Source of the DNA: Kitasatospora albolonga
GTDB lineage: Bacteria > Actinomycetota > Actinomycetes > Streptomycetales > Streptomycetaceae
DNA length: 64,000 bases
Direction: 5' to 3'
NCBI GenBank assembly: GCA_002082585.1
Contig: CP020563.1
Coordinates: forward strand, 1,668,001-1,732,000
Shown: positions 38,314-46,780 of the stretch, in pieces
Numbering within the stretch: position 1 is the first letter of the stretch
Layout: each line of letters starts with the position of its first letter
The notes under the pieces: model-generated
Databases searched by the model: none
Told to the model about the DNA's origin: nothing
What the model saw: the letters and a program-made list of their open reading frames with translations, nothing else
Made by a program: the position numbers and the translations under genes

Positions 38314-38946
38314 CTACAGCTCGGGGCCCTCGCCCGGCTCCTCCTGGTACGAATAGCGCTGCTCGCGCCAGGGGTCACCGATGTTGTGGTAGCCCCGCTC
38401 CTCCCAGAACCCGCGCCGGTCGGCCGTCATGTACTCGACGCCCCGGACCCACTTCGGGCCCTTCCAGGCGTACAGGTGCGGGACGACGAGGCGCAGCGGG
38501 AAGCCGTGCTCGGCGGTGAGGAGTTCGCCGTCCTTGTGGGTGGCGAAAAGCGTGCGCTCGGAGGCGAAGTCGGCCAGACGCAGGTTCGAGGAGAAGCCGT
38601 ACTCGGCCCACACCATCACATGGGTGACATCGGGGCCGGGCGGGGCCAGATCGAGCACCGTACGGGCGAGGACTCCGCCCCATTCGGCGCCGATCATGCT
38701 GAATTTCGTCACGCAGTGCAGATCGGCGACGACCGAGGAGAACGGCAGCGCCGAGAAGTCCTGATGGTTCCAGCAGTGCTTGTCGCCGTCGGCGGTGGCC
38801 CCGAAGACCCGGAACTCCCAGCGCTCGGGCTTGAACTTGGGAACGGGCCCGTAGTGGGTGACCGGCCATCCGCGTTGCAGTCGCTGTCCTGGGGGAAGCT
38901 CCGACTGCTCCGCTCCGCTTCTCTCCCGGTTTTCCGGCTGACCCAT
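38314..38946 (-). CDS. Molybdopterin-dependent oxidoreductase, sulfite-oxidase fold
   Basis: 210 aa, sulfite oxidase-like Mo-cofactor domain in a minimal form without heme or dimerisation domain. Residues expected for cofactor contact are in FSALPFSSVVADLHCVTKFSMIGAEWGGV, where the Cys of DLHCVTKFS is the Mo ligand, followed by VMVWAEYGFSSNLRLADF, HGFPLRLVVPHLYAWKGPKWVRGVEYM. No signal peptide is seen (soluble, unlike YedY/MsrP), so it may act in the cytoplasm. ATG start. Substrate unknown. It converges on nfo across the MITE-like element. Confidence 0.85.
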   Translation of the reverse strand: MGQPENRERSGAEQSELPPGQRLQRGWPVTHYGPVPKFKPERWEFRVFGATADGDKHCWNHQDFSALPFSSVVADLHCVTKFSMIGAEWGGVLARTVLDLAPPGPDVTHVMVWAEYGFSSNLRLADFASERTLFATHKDGELLTAEHGFPLRLVVPHLYAWKGPKWVRGVEYMTADRRGFWEERGYHNIGDPWREQRYSYQEEPGEGPEL

Positions 38947-39110
38947 GTCTCCATGGTGACAGACAGGCAGGGGTGGTCATGACCAGGGCAGACCCCCGTG
39001 GCGGTCCCGGGGGGTCAACTCGTACTAAGCGTGCACTTACTGGACGGCCGGTGGACGCGGTGCGAGGATGCGGCCATCTTGTCGATCACGTTTTGGAAGG
39101 AGCCTCTGCG

Positions 39111-39590
39111 ATGCAGGGCGACCCCGAGGTCCTTGAGTTCCTCAATGAGCAGCTGACCGCCGAACTGACCGCTATCAACCAGTACTTCCTGCATGCGAAA
39201 ATGCAGGACAACTTCGGCTGGACCAAGCTCGCCAAGTACACCCGGGCCGAGTCCTTCGACGAGATGAAGCACGCCGAGATCCTCACCGACCGGATTCTCT
39301 TCCTGGACGGGCTGCCCAACTACCAGCGGCTCTTCCACGTCCGGGTGGGCCAGACGGTCACCGAGATGTTCCAGGCGGACCGCCAGGTCGAGGTGGAGGC
39401 GATCGACCGCCTCAAGCGCGGGATCGAGCTGATGCGCGCCAAGGGGGACATCACCTCGGCGAACATCTTCGAGTCCATCCTGGCGGACGAGGAGCACCAC
39501 ATCGACTACCTCGACACCCAGCTGGAGCTGGTGGAGAAGCTCGGTGAGCCGCTCTACATCGCGCAGCTGATCGAGCAGCCGGAGAGCTGA
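39111..39590 (+). CDS. bfr: Bacterioferritin
   Basis: Iron-storage 24-mer subunit with heme between dimers, 159 aa. Ferroxidase residues are in place by numbering: Glu18, Glu51, His54, then the EE and HH pairs around ILADEEHHIDYL (equivalents of Glu127 and His130). The heme ligand is Met52 (DEMKHAE). The ATG at 39111 has GGAAGGAG upstream; a longer frame from 38973 is spurious. It converges on bfd, whose product probably releases its iron. No iron box was seen in front of bfr. Confidence 0.97.
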   Translation: MQGDPEVLEFLNEQLTAELTAINQYFLHAKMQDNFGWTKLAKYTRAESFDEMKHAEILTDRILFLDGLPNYQRLFHVRVGQTVTEMFQADRQVEVEAIDRLKRGIELMRAKGDITSANIFESILADEEHHIDYLDTQLELVEKLGEPLYIAQLIEQPES

Positions 39591-39613
39591 CGGTCCCGCT
39601 GCACGGAAGACGT

Positions 39614-39639
39614 CGTACGGAAGGGCTCCCCGCCGTACG
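39614..39639. terminator. Weak hairpin between bfr and bfd
   Basis: 7-bp perfect stem (39614-39620 with 39633-39639) and a 12-base loop in the 55-base gap between two convergent genes. Confidence 0.35.
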
Positions 39640-39645
39640 GACAGG

Positions 39646-39915
39646 TCAGGCCGCGTCGGGGAGACGGATGTCCTGGGCCGCCACCGGCATGCCCACCGGG
39701 CCGCCGACCGCCGCCGTCACGGGCTCCCGCTGCTGACCCACGAGGTCGCGGCGCGAGCAGTCGCGCCCCAGCAGGGCCTGGATGCGTCGGACACAGCCGC
39801 CGCAGTCCGTGCCCGCCTTGCAGGCCGAAGCGATCTGGCGGGGGGTGCAGGCACCGGCGTCCGCATGCTTCTTGACCTGCGCCTCGGTGATGCCGAAGCA
39901 GGAACAGACGTACAT
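39646..39915 (-). CDS. bfd: Bacterioferritin-associated ferredoxin
   Basis: [2Fe-2S] protein of the Bfd type that reduces bacterioferritin to release stored iron, 89 aa. The four cluster cysteines are visible as C-x-C in YVCSCFG and C-x2-C in GTDCGGC. A C-terminal extension (from about residue 52) is not part of the domain. The ATG at 39915 has GGGAGG at 8 bases; a GTG three codons upstream is inside that Shine-Dalgarno and less likely. An iron box 48 bases upstream indicates repression by the DmdR/IdeR iron regulator when iron is plentiful. Confidence 0.92.
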   Translation of the reverse strand: MYVCSCFGITEAQVKKHADAGACTPRQIASACKAGTDCGGCVRRIQALLGRDCSRRDLVGQQREPVTAAVGGPVGMPVAAQDIRLPDAA

Positions 39916-39962
39916 GCGGTTCACCTCCCTGCGGGCCGGTCGCTGGTGCCGTCCCCGTCTTC

Positions 39963-39981
39963 GTCGGTGAGGCTAACCTAA
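39963..39981. promoter_or_regulatory. Iron box (DmdR/IdeR operator)
   Basis: The 19-base site matches the consensus TTAGGTTAGGCTAACCTAA at 16 of 19 positions, with the right half perfect. It lies directly upstream of bfd, in the expected place for iron repression. Confidence 0.75.
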
Positions 39982-40078
39982 CCTTACCCGTCCGGCGAGC
40001 CGCGCAAAAGCCCGGGAACGGACTGTGGGGCACGGATCACATCGATCCGTGCCCCACAGGTGCGACTGGCGGGAATAC

Positions 40079-41431
40079 CTACTGGTCGCGGTACATCTCG
40101 GCGACGAGGAAGGCCAGGTCGAGCGACTGGCTGCGGTTGAGCCGGGGGTCGCAGGCCGTCTCGTAGCGCTGGTGCAGATCGTCCACGAAGATCTCGTGGC
40201 CGCCGCCCACGCACTCGGTGACATCGTCGCCGGTCAGCTCCACGTGGATGCCGCCCGGGTGGGTGCCGAGGCCCTTGTGGACCTCGAAGAAGCCCTTGAC
40301 CTCGTCCAGGACGTCGTCGAAGCGGCGCGTCTTGTGGCCGGAGGCGGCCTCGAAGGTGTTGCCGTGCATCGGGTCGGTCACCCAGGCCACGGTGGCGCCG
40401 GAGGCGGTGACCTTCTCGACCAGCTCGGGCAGCTTGTCGCGGACCTTGTCGGCGCCCATGCGGACGATGAAGGTCAGCCGGCCGGGCTCGCGCTCGGGGT
40501 CCAGGCGGTCGATGTAGCCGAGTGCCTCGTCGACGGTGGTCGTCGGGCCGAGCTTGATGCCGATCGGGTTGCGGACCTTCGAGGCGAACTCGATGTGCGC
40601 GCCGTCCATCTGGCGGGTGCGCTCACCGATCCAGACCATGTGGCCGGAGGTGTCGTACAGCTCGCCGGTGCGGGAGTCCGTGCGGGTCAGCGCCGACTCG
40701 TAGTCCAGCAGCAGCGCCTCGTGCGAGGCGTAGAACTCGACCGCCTTGAACTCGGCCGGGTCGGTGCCGCACGCCTTCATGAAGTTCAGCGCGTTGTCGA
40801 TCTCGCGGGCCAGGGCCTCGTAGCGCTGGCCGGAGGGGGACGACTTCACGAAGTCCTGGTTCCAGGCGTGCACCTGGCGCAGGTCGGCGTAGCCGCCGGT
40901 GGTGAAGGCGCGGACCAGGTTCAGCGTGGAGGAGGACGCGTGGTACATCTGCTTCAGCCGCGCGGGGTCCGGGACGCGGGCCTCCTCGGTGAAGGCGAAG
41001 CCGTTCACCGAGTCGCCCCGGTACGTCGGCAGGGTCACGCCGTCGCGGGTCTCGGTCGACTTGGAGCGCGGCTTGGAGTACTGGCCCGCGATCCGGCCGA
41101 CCTTCACGACGGGCACGGAGGCGGCGTAGGTCAGGACAGCGCTCATCTGGAGCAGCGTCTTCAGCTTGGCCCGGATGTGCTCGGCGGACACGGCGTCGAA
41201 AGCCTCGGCGCAGTCGCCGCCCTGGAGCAGGAACGCCTCGCCCTTGGCGACGGCTCCCAGGCGGGCGCGCAGCTGGTCGCACTCGCCCGCGAAGACGAGC
41301 GGCGGATACGACGCGAGGTCCGCGAGTACATCGCGCAGCGCCTCGGAGTCGGGGTACTCGGGCTGCTGCGCCGCGGGAAGGTCTCGCCAGGTGTTGCCAC
41401 CGGCGGCGGAGGTATTGGCGTTCACGGTCAC
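40079..41431 (-). CDS. aroH: Class II DAHP synthase
   Basis: Condenses PEP and erythrose 4-phosphate, the first step of the shikimate pathway; 450 aa, plant-like class II type. Seen: WRDLPAAQQPEYPDSEAL, PPLVFAGECDQLRARL (metal-binding Cys), FLLQGGDCAEAF, KVGRIAGQYSKPRS, YRGDSVNGF, WVTDPMHGNT, GGIHVELTGDDVTEC. The GTG at 41431 is chosen because TAGTGT (41439-41444) lies 7 bases before it and no Shine-Dalgarno exists, so the message should be leaderless; longer frames run into trpL. It is divergent from the anthranilate synthase leader, joining entry and tryptophan branch of the pathway. Confidence 0.96.
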   Translation of the reverse strand: MTVNANTSAAGGNTWRDLPAAQQPEYPDSEALRDVLADLASYPPLVFAGECDQLRARLGAVAKGEAFLLQGGDCAEAFDAVSAEHIRAKLKTLLQMSAVLTYAASVPVVKVGRIAGQYSKPRSKSTETRDGVTLPTYRGDSVNGFAFTEEARVPDPARLKQMYHASSSTLNLVRAFTTGGYADLRQVHAWNQDFVKSSPSGQRYEALAREIDNALNFMKACGTDPAEFKAVEFYASHEALLLDYESALTRTDSRTGELYDTSGHMVWIGERTRQMDGAHIEFASKVRNPIGIKLGPTTTVDEALGYIDRLDPEREPGRLTFIVRMGADKVRDKLPELVEKVTASGATVAWVTDPMHGNTFEAASGHKTRRFDDVLDEVKGFFEVHKGLGTHPGGIHVELTGDDVTECVGGGHEIFVDDLHQRYETACDPRLNRSQSLDLAFLVAEMYRDQ

Positions 41432-41438
41432 GTGGACA

Positions 41439-41444
41439 ACACTA
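41439..41444 (-). promoter_or_regulatory. -10 box for a leaderless DAHP synthase mRNA
   Basis: TAGTGT on the minus strand, 7 bases before the GTG start. The divergent trpL -10 is about 72 bases away. Confidence 0.55.
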
Positions 41445-41527
41445 CGGGGTCGCGGGGGCCGTCCATTCGAGCGCTCAATAGTTGAGACAGGCGCTCGGCT
41501 GCCGGGGATGTCCGCTAGGGTCGCACC

Positions 41528-41596
41528 ATGTCGACGCAACAGTTCCCGCTCTCGATCCAGGACTGGTGGTGGACCGCTCATCCGGCGGCCCGCTGA
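41528..41596 (+). CDS. trpL: trp leader peptide
   Basis: A 22-codon ORF, MSTQQFPLSIQDWWWTAHPAAR, with three consecutive Trp codons (41564-41572). It precedes a terminator hairpin and the fused anthranilate synthase gene. The Trp-Trp-Trp-Thr-Ala-His-Pro-Ala-Ala ending matches the leader I recall for the S. venezuelae trpEG attenuator. TAGGGT (41516-41521) lies 6 bases before the ATG and there is no Shine-Dalgarno, so it is probably read from a leaderless mRNA. Ribosome stalling at the Trp codons would tell the attenuator that tryptophan is scarce. Confidence 0.9.
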   Translation: MSTQQFPLSIQDWWWTAHPAAR

Positions 41597-41620
41597 TTCA
41601 TCGCGCTGACACACTTCGCG

Positions 41621-41643
41621 AAGGCCGCCCGAGGGGCGGCCTT
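41621..41643 (+). terminator. trp attenuator hairpin
   Basis: Perfect 10-bp stem (41621-41630 with 41634-41643) with a 3-base loop, 24 bases after trpL and 83 before the synthase gene. A competing pairing is visible: 41584-41590 is exactly complementary to 41623-41629, so an antiterminator could form when a stalled ribosome changes the fold. Confidence 0.85.
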
Positions 41644-41726
41644 TCCTGCGTTTCCCGGAGCCGTTCCTCTCCCCTGTGAGTCCCGTACGCGACGCCGTAC
41701 GGGCCGTCCGGAAGGAACCCGCTCCC

Positions 41727-43625
41727 ATGTCCCGTACGTCTTCCCGCCCCGCCCCCGATGTCGTCCGCCTGCTGCTGGCCGAGGACGCCCCGCCGTTCGC
41801 CCTGCTGCGCCGGCGTACGCCCGGCCGTGACCACGATCACGTGGAGGTGCTGACCGGCGGGGTCCGGGAGGTGGCGCGGCTGGCCGATCTGCCGGTGGGC
41901 GCGTCGCCCGCGCTGGCCCTGGTGCCGTTCCGGCAGATCGCCGAGCGCGGCTTCGACGTCCGCGACGACGGGACCCCGCTGAGCGTGCTGGTGGCGGAGG
42001 AGCGCCATGAGCTGGAGCTGTCGGAGGTGCTGGCGGCGCTGCCCGCGCATGACGTGACGGTGGAGGACCGCGGCTTCGACGTGCCGGACGGGGAGTACGC
42101 GGAGATCGTCCGGCGGGTGATCCGGGACGAGATCGGGCAGGGCGAGGGCGCGAACTTCGTGATCCGGCGGACGTTCCGGGGCGGGATCGCGGGGTTCGGG
42201 CGGGCGGACGCGCTGGCGCTGTTCCGGCGGCTGCTGGCGGGCGAGCGGGGCGCGTACTGGACGTTCGTCGTACACACCGGGGACAGGACGCTGGTCGGGG
42301 CCAGCCCCGAGGTGCATGTGCGGATGTCCGGCGGGACGGTCGTGATGAACCCGATCAGCGGGACCTACCGCTACCCGGACGGGGGGCCGACCGCCGAGAG
42401 CCTGCTCGCGTTCCTCGGGGACCGCAAGGAGAGCGAGGAGCTGTCCATGGTGGTGGACGAGGAGCTGAAGATGATGTGCACGGTGGGCGACAGGGGCGGG
42501 GTGGTGGTCGGGCCCCGGCTGAAGGAGATGGCGCACCTCGCCCACACGGAGTACGAGCTGCGGGGGCGGTCCTCGCTGGATGTCCGGGACGTCCTGCGCG
42601 AGACCATGTTCGCGGCCACCGTCACCGGCTCCCCGGTGCAGAACGCCTGCCGGGTGATCGAGCGGTACGAGCGGGGCGGGCGCGGCTACTACGCGGGCGC
42701 GCTGGCCCTGCTGGGGCAGGACGGCAACGGGGCGCAGACGCTGGACTCCCCGATCCTGATCCGTACGGCCGACATCGCCCCGGACGGTTCGCTGGAGGTG
42801 CCCGTCGGCGCCACCCTCGTACGCCACTCGGACCCGGAGAGCGAGGTCGCGGAGACGCATGCCAAGGCGGCCGGGGTGCTGGCGGCGCTCGGGGTGCGGC
42901 CGGGGCGGCCGGAGGCGGAGGCGGACCGGCCGCGGCTGGCCGCCGATCCCCGGGTGCGGGCGGCGCTGGACGACCGGCGCGGCTTGTTGGCCCCGTTCTG
43001 GCTGCGGATGCAGGAGCGCACCCGGGATCTGGCGGGGCACGCGCTGGTGGTGGACGGCGAGGACACGTTCACCGCGATGCTGGCGCACCTGCTGCGCTCT
43101 TCCGGCCTCGATGTGTCGGTGCGCCGGTACGACGAGCCGGGGCTGCGCGAGGCGGTACGGGCGCACACGGGGCCGGTCGTGCTGGGCCCCGGCCCCGGGA
43201 ACCCGGGCGACCTGGCCGACCCGAAGATGCGGCTGCTGCGGGAGCTGGCGGCGGAGCTGGTACGGGAGCACCGGTACGGGCTGCTCGGTGTCTGCCTCGG
43301 CCATGAGCTGATCGCGGCGGAACTGGGGCTGGAGATCGTGCGCAAGGCGGTGCCGTACCAGGGGGCGCAGACCAGGATCGAGCTGTTCGGGCGGCCGGAG
43401 ACGGTCGGCTTCTACAACAGCTTCACCGCCCGCTGCGACGCCCCGGCCGCCGTCGAGCTGGCCGCGCACGGCATCGAGGTGAGCCGGGACGGGGAGAGCG
43501 GTGAGCTGCACGCGCTGCGCGGGCCCGGCTTCGCCTCGGTGCAGTTCCACCCGGAGTCGGTGCTGACCGTGCGCGGGGCGGCGATCGTGACGGAGCTGCT
43601 GGCGGGGCTGCCGGTGCCGGGCTGA
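41727..43625 (+). CDS. trpE: Fused anthranilate synthase TrpEG
   Basis: 632 aa: chorismate-binding component I (about 1-430) fused to a glutamine amidotransferase (about 460-632). Component I shows VVRRVIRDEIGQGEGANFVIRR-like sequence, MNPISGTYRYPDG, KMMCTVGDRGG, ETMFAATVTGSP and GRGYYAGALALLG. The amidotransferase has Cys523 in GVCLGHE and His608/Glu610 in FHPES. The sequence resembles PhzE-type enzymes of phenazine pathways more than E. coli TrpE, but the Trp-codon attenuator upstream points to tryptophan supply. The ATG at 41727 has GAAGGA 10 bases upstream; a GTG at 41676 is less likely. Confidence 0.93.
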   Translation: MSRTSSRPAPDVVRLLLAEDAPPFALLRRRTPGRDHDHVEVLTGGVREVARLADLPVGASPALALVPFRQIAERGFDVRDDGTPLSVLVAEERHELELSEVLAALPAHDVTVEDRGFDVPDGEYAEIVRRVIRDEIGQGEGANFVIRRTFRGGIAGFGRADALALFRRLLAGERGAYWTFVVHTGDRTLVGASPEVHVRMSGGTVVMNPISGTYRYPDGGPTAESLLAFLGDRKESEELSMVVDEELKMMCTVGDRGGVVVGPRLKEMAHLAHTEYELRGRSSLDVRDVLRETMFAATVTGSPVQNACRVIERYERGGRGYYAGALALLGQDGNGAQTLDSPILIRTADIAPDGSLEVPVGATLVRHSDPESEVAETHAKAAGVLAALGVRPGRPEAEADRPRLAADPRVRAALDDRRGLLAPFWLRMQERTRDLAGHALVVDGEDTFTAMLAHLLRSSGLDVSVRRYDEPGLREAVRAHTGPVVLGPGPGNPGDLADPKMRLLRELAAELVREHRYGLLGVCLGHELIAAELGLEIVRKAVPYQGAQTRIELFGRPETVGFYNSFTARCDAPAAVELAAHGIEVSRDGESGELHALRGPGFASVQFHPESVLTVRGAAIVTELLAGLPVPG

Positions 43626-43635
43626 GCCCTCCGGT

Positions 43636-44631
43636 TCAGATACGCGGCACGAGCACGTTCTCGCTGGGGCGGCGGGCCAGGTAGTCGGTGACGTTCTGGA
43701 CGGTCGCGTCGATGATCTGGCCCACCGCGTCCTCGGTGTAGTACGCCTGGTGCGAGGTGACGATCACGTTGGGGAAGGTGACGAGACGGGCCAGGGTGTC
43801 GTCATCGACGCCCTCCAGGGACTTGTCCAGGAAGAAGAGCCCGGCCTCCGCCTCGTACACGTCGAGTCCGACCCCGAGGAAGCGCCCGGCGCGCAACTCG
43901 GTGACCAGGGCGGCGGTGTCGATGAGGCCGCCGCGGCTGGAGTTGACGAGGATCGCGTCGTCCTTCATCGACTTCAGGGCGGCCTCGTTGATGATGTGGT
44001 GGGTGGCGGGCAGCAGCGGGACGTGCAGGCTGACCAGGTCGGCCTCGGCGAAGAGGCGCTCCTTCTCGACGTACTCCATGCCGAGCTCCAGGCAGGCCGG
44101 GTTCTCCACGACGTCCCAGCCGAGCAGCTTCATCCCGAAGCCGTGGGCGATCCGGGTGAACGCCTCACCGATCTTGCCGGTGCCGACGACGCCGACGGTC
44201 CGGCCGTGCATGTCCCGGCCGAGCAGCCCGTCGAGGCGGAAGTCGAAGTCGCGGGTGCGGCTCGCGGCCCGGATGACGCGCCGGTTGACCGCCATGGCCA
44301 GGGTCCAGGCGAATTCGGCGACCGAGTACGGCGAGTAGTACGAGACCCGGGCGACGCGCAGGGCCAGCCGCTCGGCCACCTCCAGGTCGATGTTGTTGAA
44401 GCCGGTGGAGCGCTGGGCGATCATCTGGGTGCCGCCGGCGGCCAGGGTCTGGAGGACCTTGGCGTCGAGGTCGGCGTTGACGCTGGTGGAGATGATCTCG
44501 TACCCCGCCGCGATGGGGGCGGTGTCCCGGTTCAGGAAGACGTCCAGGCAGCGGACCTCGTGCAGCCCCCGGAAAGCCTTCTCGATCAGGGGCTTCTCGT
44601 CGGACTGCACACCGAAGGCCAGGATTTCCAC
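43636..44631 (-). CDS. ldhA: D-lactate dehydrogenase-like 2-hydroxyacid dehydrogenase
   Basis: 331 aa, D-isomer-specific 2-hydroxyacid dehydrogenase, aligning over its length with E. coli LdhA as I recall it. NAD motif VGVVGTGKIGEAF near residue 147; catalytic Arg in ILVNSSRGGLID, Glu in DVYEAEAGLFF, and His in VIVTSHQAYYTEDA. It would reduce pyruvate to D-lactate, or act on another 2-keto acid. GTG at 44631 with GGGAG at 5 bases. It ends 10 bases from the convergent trpE gene. Alone in its orientation unit, with no respiratory or fermentation genes beside it. Confidence 0.85.
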   Translation of the reverse strand: MEILAFGVQSDEKPLIEKAFRGLHEVRCLDVFLNRDTAPIAAGYEIISTSVNADLDAKVLQTLAAGGTQMIAQRSTGFNNIDLEVAERLALRVARVSYYSPYSVAEFAWTLAMAVNRRVIRAASRTRDFDFRLDGLLGRDMHGRTVGVVGTGKIGEAFTRIAHGFGMKLLGWDVVENPACLELGMEYVEKERLFAEADLVSLHVPLLPATHHIINEAALKSMKDDAILVNSSRGGLIDTAALVTELRAGRFLGVGLDVYEAEAGLFFLDKSLEGVDDDTLARLVTFPNVIVTSHQAYYTEDAVGQIIDATVQNVTDYLARRPSENVLVPRI

Positions 44632-44796
44632 GGGGTCTCCCGATCTGTGTCGGTACGCGGGGCCGGGCGGGGCCGCCGCATACGCGCGAAGGGTCCGGAC
44701 ATCGCGAATATACGGCTCCGCCCCCTGGCCCGCCCGGTGCCGGACGGCCCCCGCCGAGGGCCCGGAGGTCCCGGCCGGGCCCGCCCGGGCGCCGGA

Positions 44797-45516
44797 TCAG
44801 ACGTCGTCGAGGCCGCGCTCGATCGCGTACCGCACGAGCTCCACCCGGTTGTGCAGCTGGAGCTTTCCGAGGGTGTTCTGCACATGGTTCTGCACGGTGC
44901 GGTGCGAGATGACCAGGCGTTCGGCGATCTGCTTGTACGAGAGCCCCTTGGCGACCAGCCGCAGCACCTCGGTCTCCCGGTCGGTGAGCTGCGGGGCCTT
45001 GGGCTCGTCGGAGGCGGCGGGCGCGGGGTCGGAGGCGAGCCTGCGGTACTCGCCGAGGACCAGTCCCGCGAGGCCCGGGGTGAAGACCGGGTCGCCGTTC
45101 GCGGTGGAGCGGACGGCCTCGGTCAGCTCCTGGGTGGAGGCGGACTTCAGCAGATAGCCGGTGGCCCCGGACTTCACCGCCTCCAGGACGTCGGCGTGCT
45201 CGCCGCTCGCGGAGAGGACCAGGACGCGCAGGCCCGGGTGGGAGCCGACGAGCTCCTTGCAGACCTGGACGCCGGGCATACCGGGGAGGTTCAGATCGAG
45301 GACCAGGACGTCGGGCCGGGCCGCCCCGGCCCGGCGGACCGCCTGCGGGCCGTCCCCGGCGGTCGCGACGACGTCGAAGCCGGACTCGGCGAGGTCGCGG
45401 GCGACGGCGTCACGCCACATCGGGTGGTCGTCGACCACCATGACCCTGATGGGCCGGGCGGCGGCCTCCGCGCCGTCCTGCTCCGGTGCGTCCTGTGGTG
45501 CGTTCTGCGTACTCAT
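44797..45516 (-). CDS. macR: NarL-family response regulator MacR
   Basis: 239 aa. Receiver domain with acidic pair DD at 29-30 and phosphoacceptor Asp74 (VLVLDLNLPGMPG), Lys in GYLLKSAS; then the LuxR/NarL helix-turn-helix LTDRETEVLRLVAKGLSYKQIAERLVISHRTVQNHVQNTLGKL. The ATG at 45516 overlaps the sensor kinase stop as ATGA. Gene order and sequence match the MacRS system I recall at this place in S. coelicolor, reported to control membrane-protein genes and actinorhodin. Its remembered target palindrome occurs perfectly at 25415-25430. Confidence 0.85.
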   Translation of the reverse strand: MSTQNAPQDAPEQDGAEAAARPIRVMVVDDHPMWRDAVARDLAESGFDVVATAGDGPQAVRRAGAARPDVLVLDLNLPGMPGVQVCKELVGSHPGLRVLVLSASGEHADVLEAVKSGATGYLLKSASTQELTEAVRSTANGDPVFTPGLAGLVLGEYRRLASDPAPAASDEPKAPQLTDRETEVLRLVAKGLSYKQIAERLVISHRTVQNHVQNTLGKLQLHNRVELVRYAIERGLDDV

Positions 45517-46751
45517 CGGGCCGATCCTGCCTTCCCCCGGGAAACCTTCGGTGCTTTCGGAACTTTCAACTCGACCTCGGTGCCCTGTCCCGGCACCGAG
45601 ATCACCTCGGCCGTGCCGCCGAGATCGCGCAGCCGGCCGCGGATGGAGAGCGCGACCCCCATCCGTCCCTCCCCCTCCGCCTGGGCGAGGCGCCCCTCCG
45701 GGATGCCGGGGCCGTCGTCCCGGACGGTCACGATCACCTCGCCGGGCTCGTCCTCGACCAGAATCCACGCCTGGGCCCCGTCCCCGGCGTGCACCCGCAC
45801 ATTGTCCAGGGCGGCACTGACGGCGGCGGCCAGCTCGCGGGCGGCCGCAGCGGGCAGGAGCACCGGAGCGCCGGGCTCCGCGAAGCTGGTACGGGAACCG
45901 GCGTGCGGGGCGAGCAGGGCGCGCAGGTCGCAGGGGGCCCCGTCGTCGCCGGGGCTCTCCTCGTCCACGTCGACCGTGCGGACGACCGCGCCCTCGGCGG
46001 CGTCCTCGGAAACCCGGGTCGGCGGCAGCAGACCGCTGGAGACCAGGGTGCGCAGGGCGACCTCCTGCTCCCCGGCCATCCGGCCCAGCTCGGCCGCCTC
46101 GCCGCCGATCGCGGTGCCCCGGCGCTGCACCATCGCGAGGACCTGGAGCACGCTGTCGTGGATGTCTCGGGCGAGCCGTTCGCGCTCGCGGGTGGCGGCC
46201 TCGATCTCCAGGGCGCGGGCCAGGGTGCGTTCACTGGCGCGGGCGACCTCGACGACGTACCCGATGGCTATGGAGGCGACCCAGACCAGCAGGACGTTGT
46301 GGTAGGTGTCCCGGCTGGGTTCGCCGCGCTGGACGATGTTGGCGACGGCGACAAAGGTGGAGGCGAAGGCCGCCCACCGCCAGCCGCCCTTGATGGCGAA
46401 GGCGAGGACCGCTCCGGCCGTCCAGATCGAGGGGAGCGTCGGGCCGTCGAAGGTCTGGGAGTGGAGGTCGGCGAGCGGGGTCAGCAGGATGCCGGTCAGC
46501 GCGACGACGAGATCGGCCCCGAGGAAGCGCTTGGTGCAGCTCGCCGCCGAGCGGACCTTGGGCAGGGTGGCGAGCGTCCACACGAAGAGGAACGCGAGAT
46601 ACGCGAAGGCCACCCAGGGCCGCTCGAACTTCTCCCGGCCGAAGACGGCCAGCAGCACCGCGTAGAGCATGGTCAGGACGCGGTAGCCCGTCAGCGCCCG
46701 CCACAGCGGCTGCTCGACCGACATCCGTACGACCCGCTCGCGCCTGGCCAT
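45513..46751 (-). CDS. macS: Histidine kinase MacS
   Basis: 412 aa. About four to six membrane segments in residues 25-170 with short loops and no large sensor domain, then HisKA_3 dimerisation with phospho-His198 (ERLARDIHDSVLQVLAMVQ), and a HATPase domain: N-box LAAAVSAALDNVRVHAG and G-box VRDDGPGIPEGRL. It has only short extracytoplasmic parts, so the signal is probably within or near the membrane. ATG at 46751 with GGGGGGT upstream. It follows plsC by 29 bases and precedes macR with an ATGA overlap. Confidence 0.88.
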   Translation of the reverse strand: MARRERVVRMSVEQPLWRALTGYRVLTMLYAVLLAVFGREKFERPWVAFAYLAFLFVWTLATLPKVRSAASCTKRFLGADLVVALTGILLTPLADLHSQTFDGPTLPSIWTAGAVLAFAIKGGWRWAAFASTFVAVANIVQRGEPSRDTYHNVLLVWVASIAIGYVVEVARASERTLARALEIEAATRERERLARDIHDSVLQVLAMVQRRGTAIGGEAAELGRMAGEQEVALRTLVSSGLLPPTRVSEDAAEGAVVRTVDVDEESPGDDGAPCDLRALLAPHAGSRTSFAEPGAPVLLPAAAARELAAAVSAALDNVRVHAGDGAQAWILVEDEPGEVIVTVRDDGPGIPEGRLAQAEGEGRMGVALSIRGRLRDLGGTAEVISVPGQGTEVELKVPKAPKVSRGKAGSAR

Positions 46752-46780
46752 GAACCCACCCCCCGGACGGTGCGACGCGG

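Noticed and set aside
40079..41728. Longer 549-codon form of the DAHP synthase
   Set aside because: It would run through trpL on the other strand; the conserved start and the leaderless -10 support GTG 41431.
41727..43625. Phenazine biosynthesis gene phzE
   Set aside because: No other phz genes, and the Trp-codon attenuator argues for tryptophan supply.
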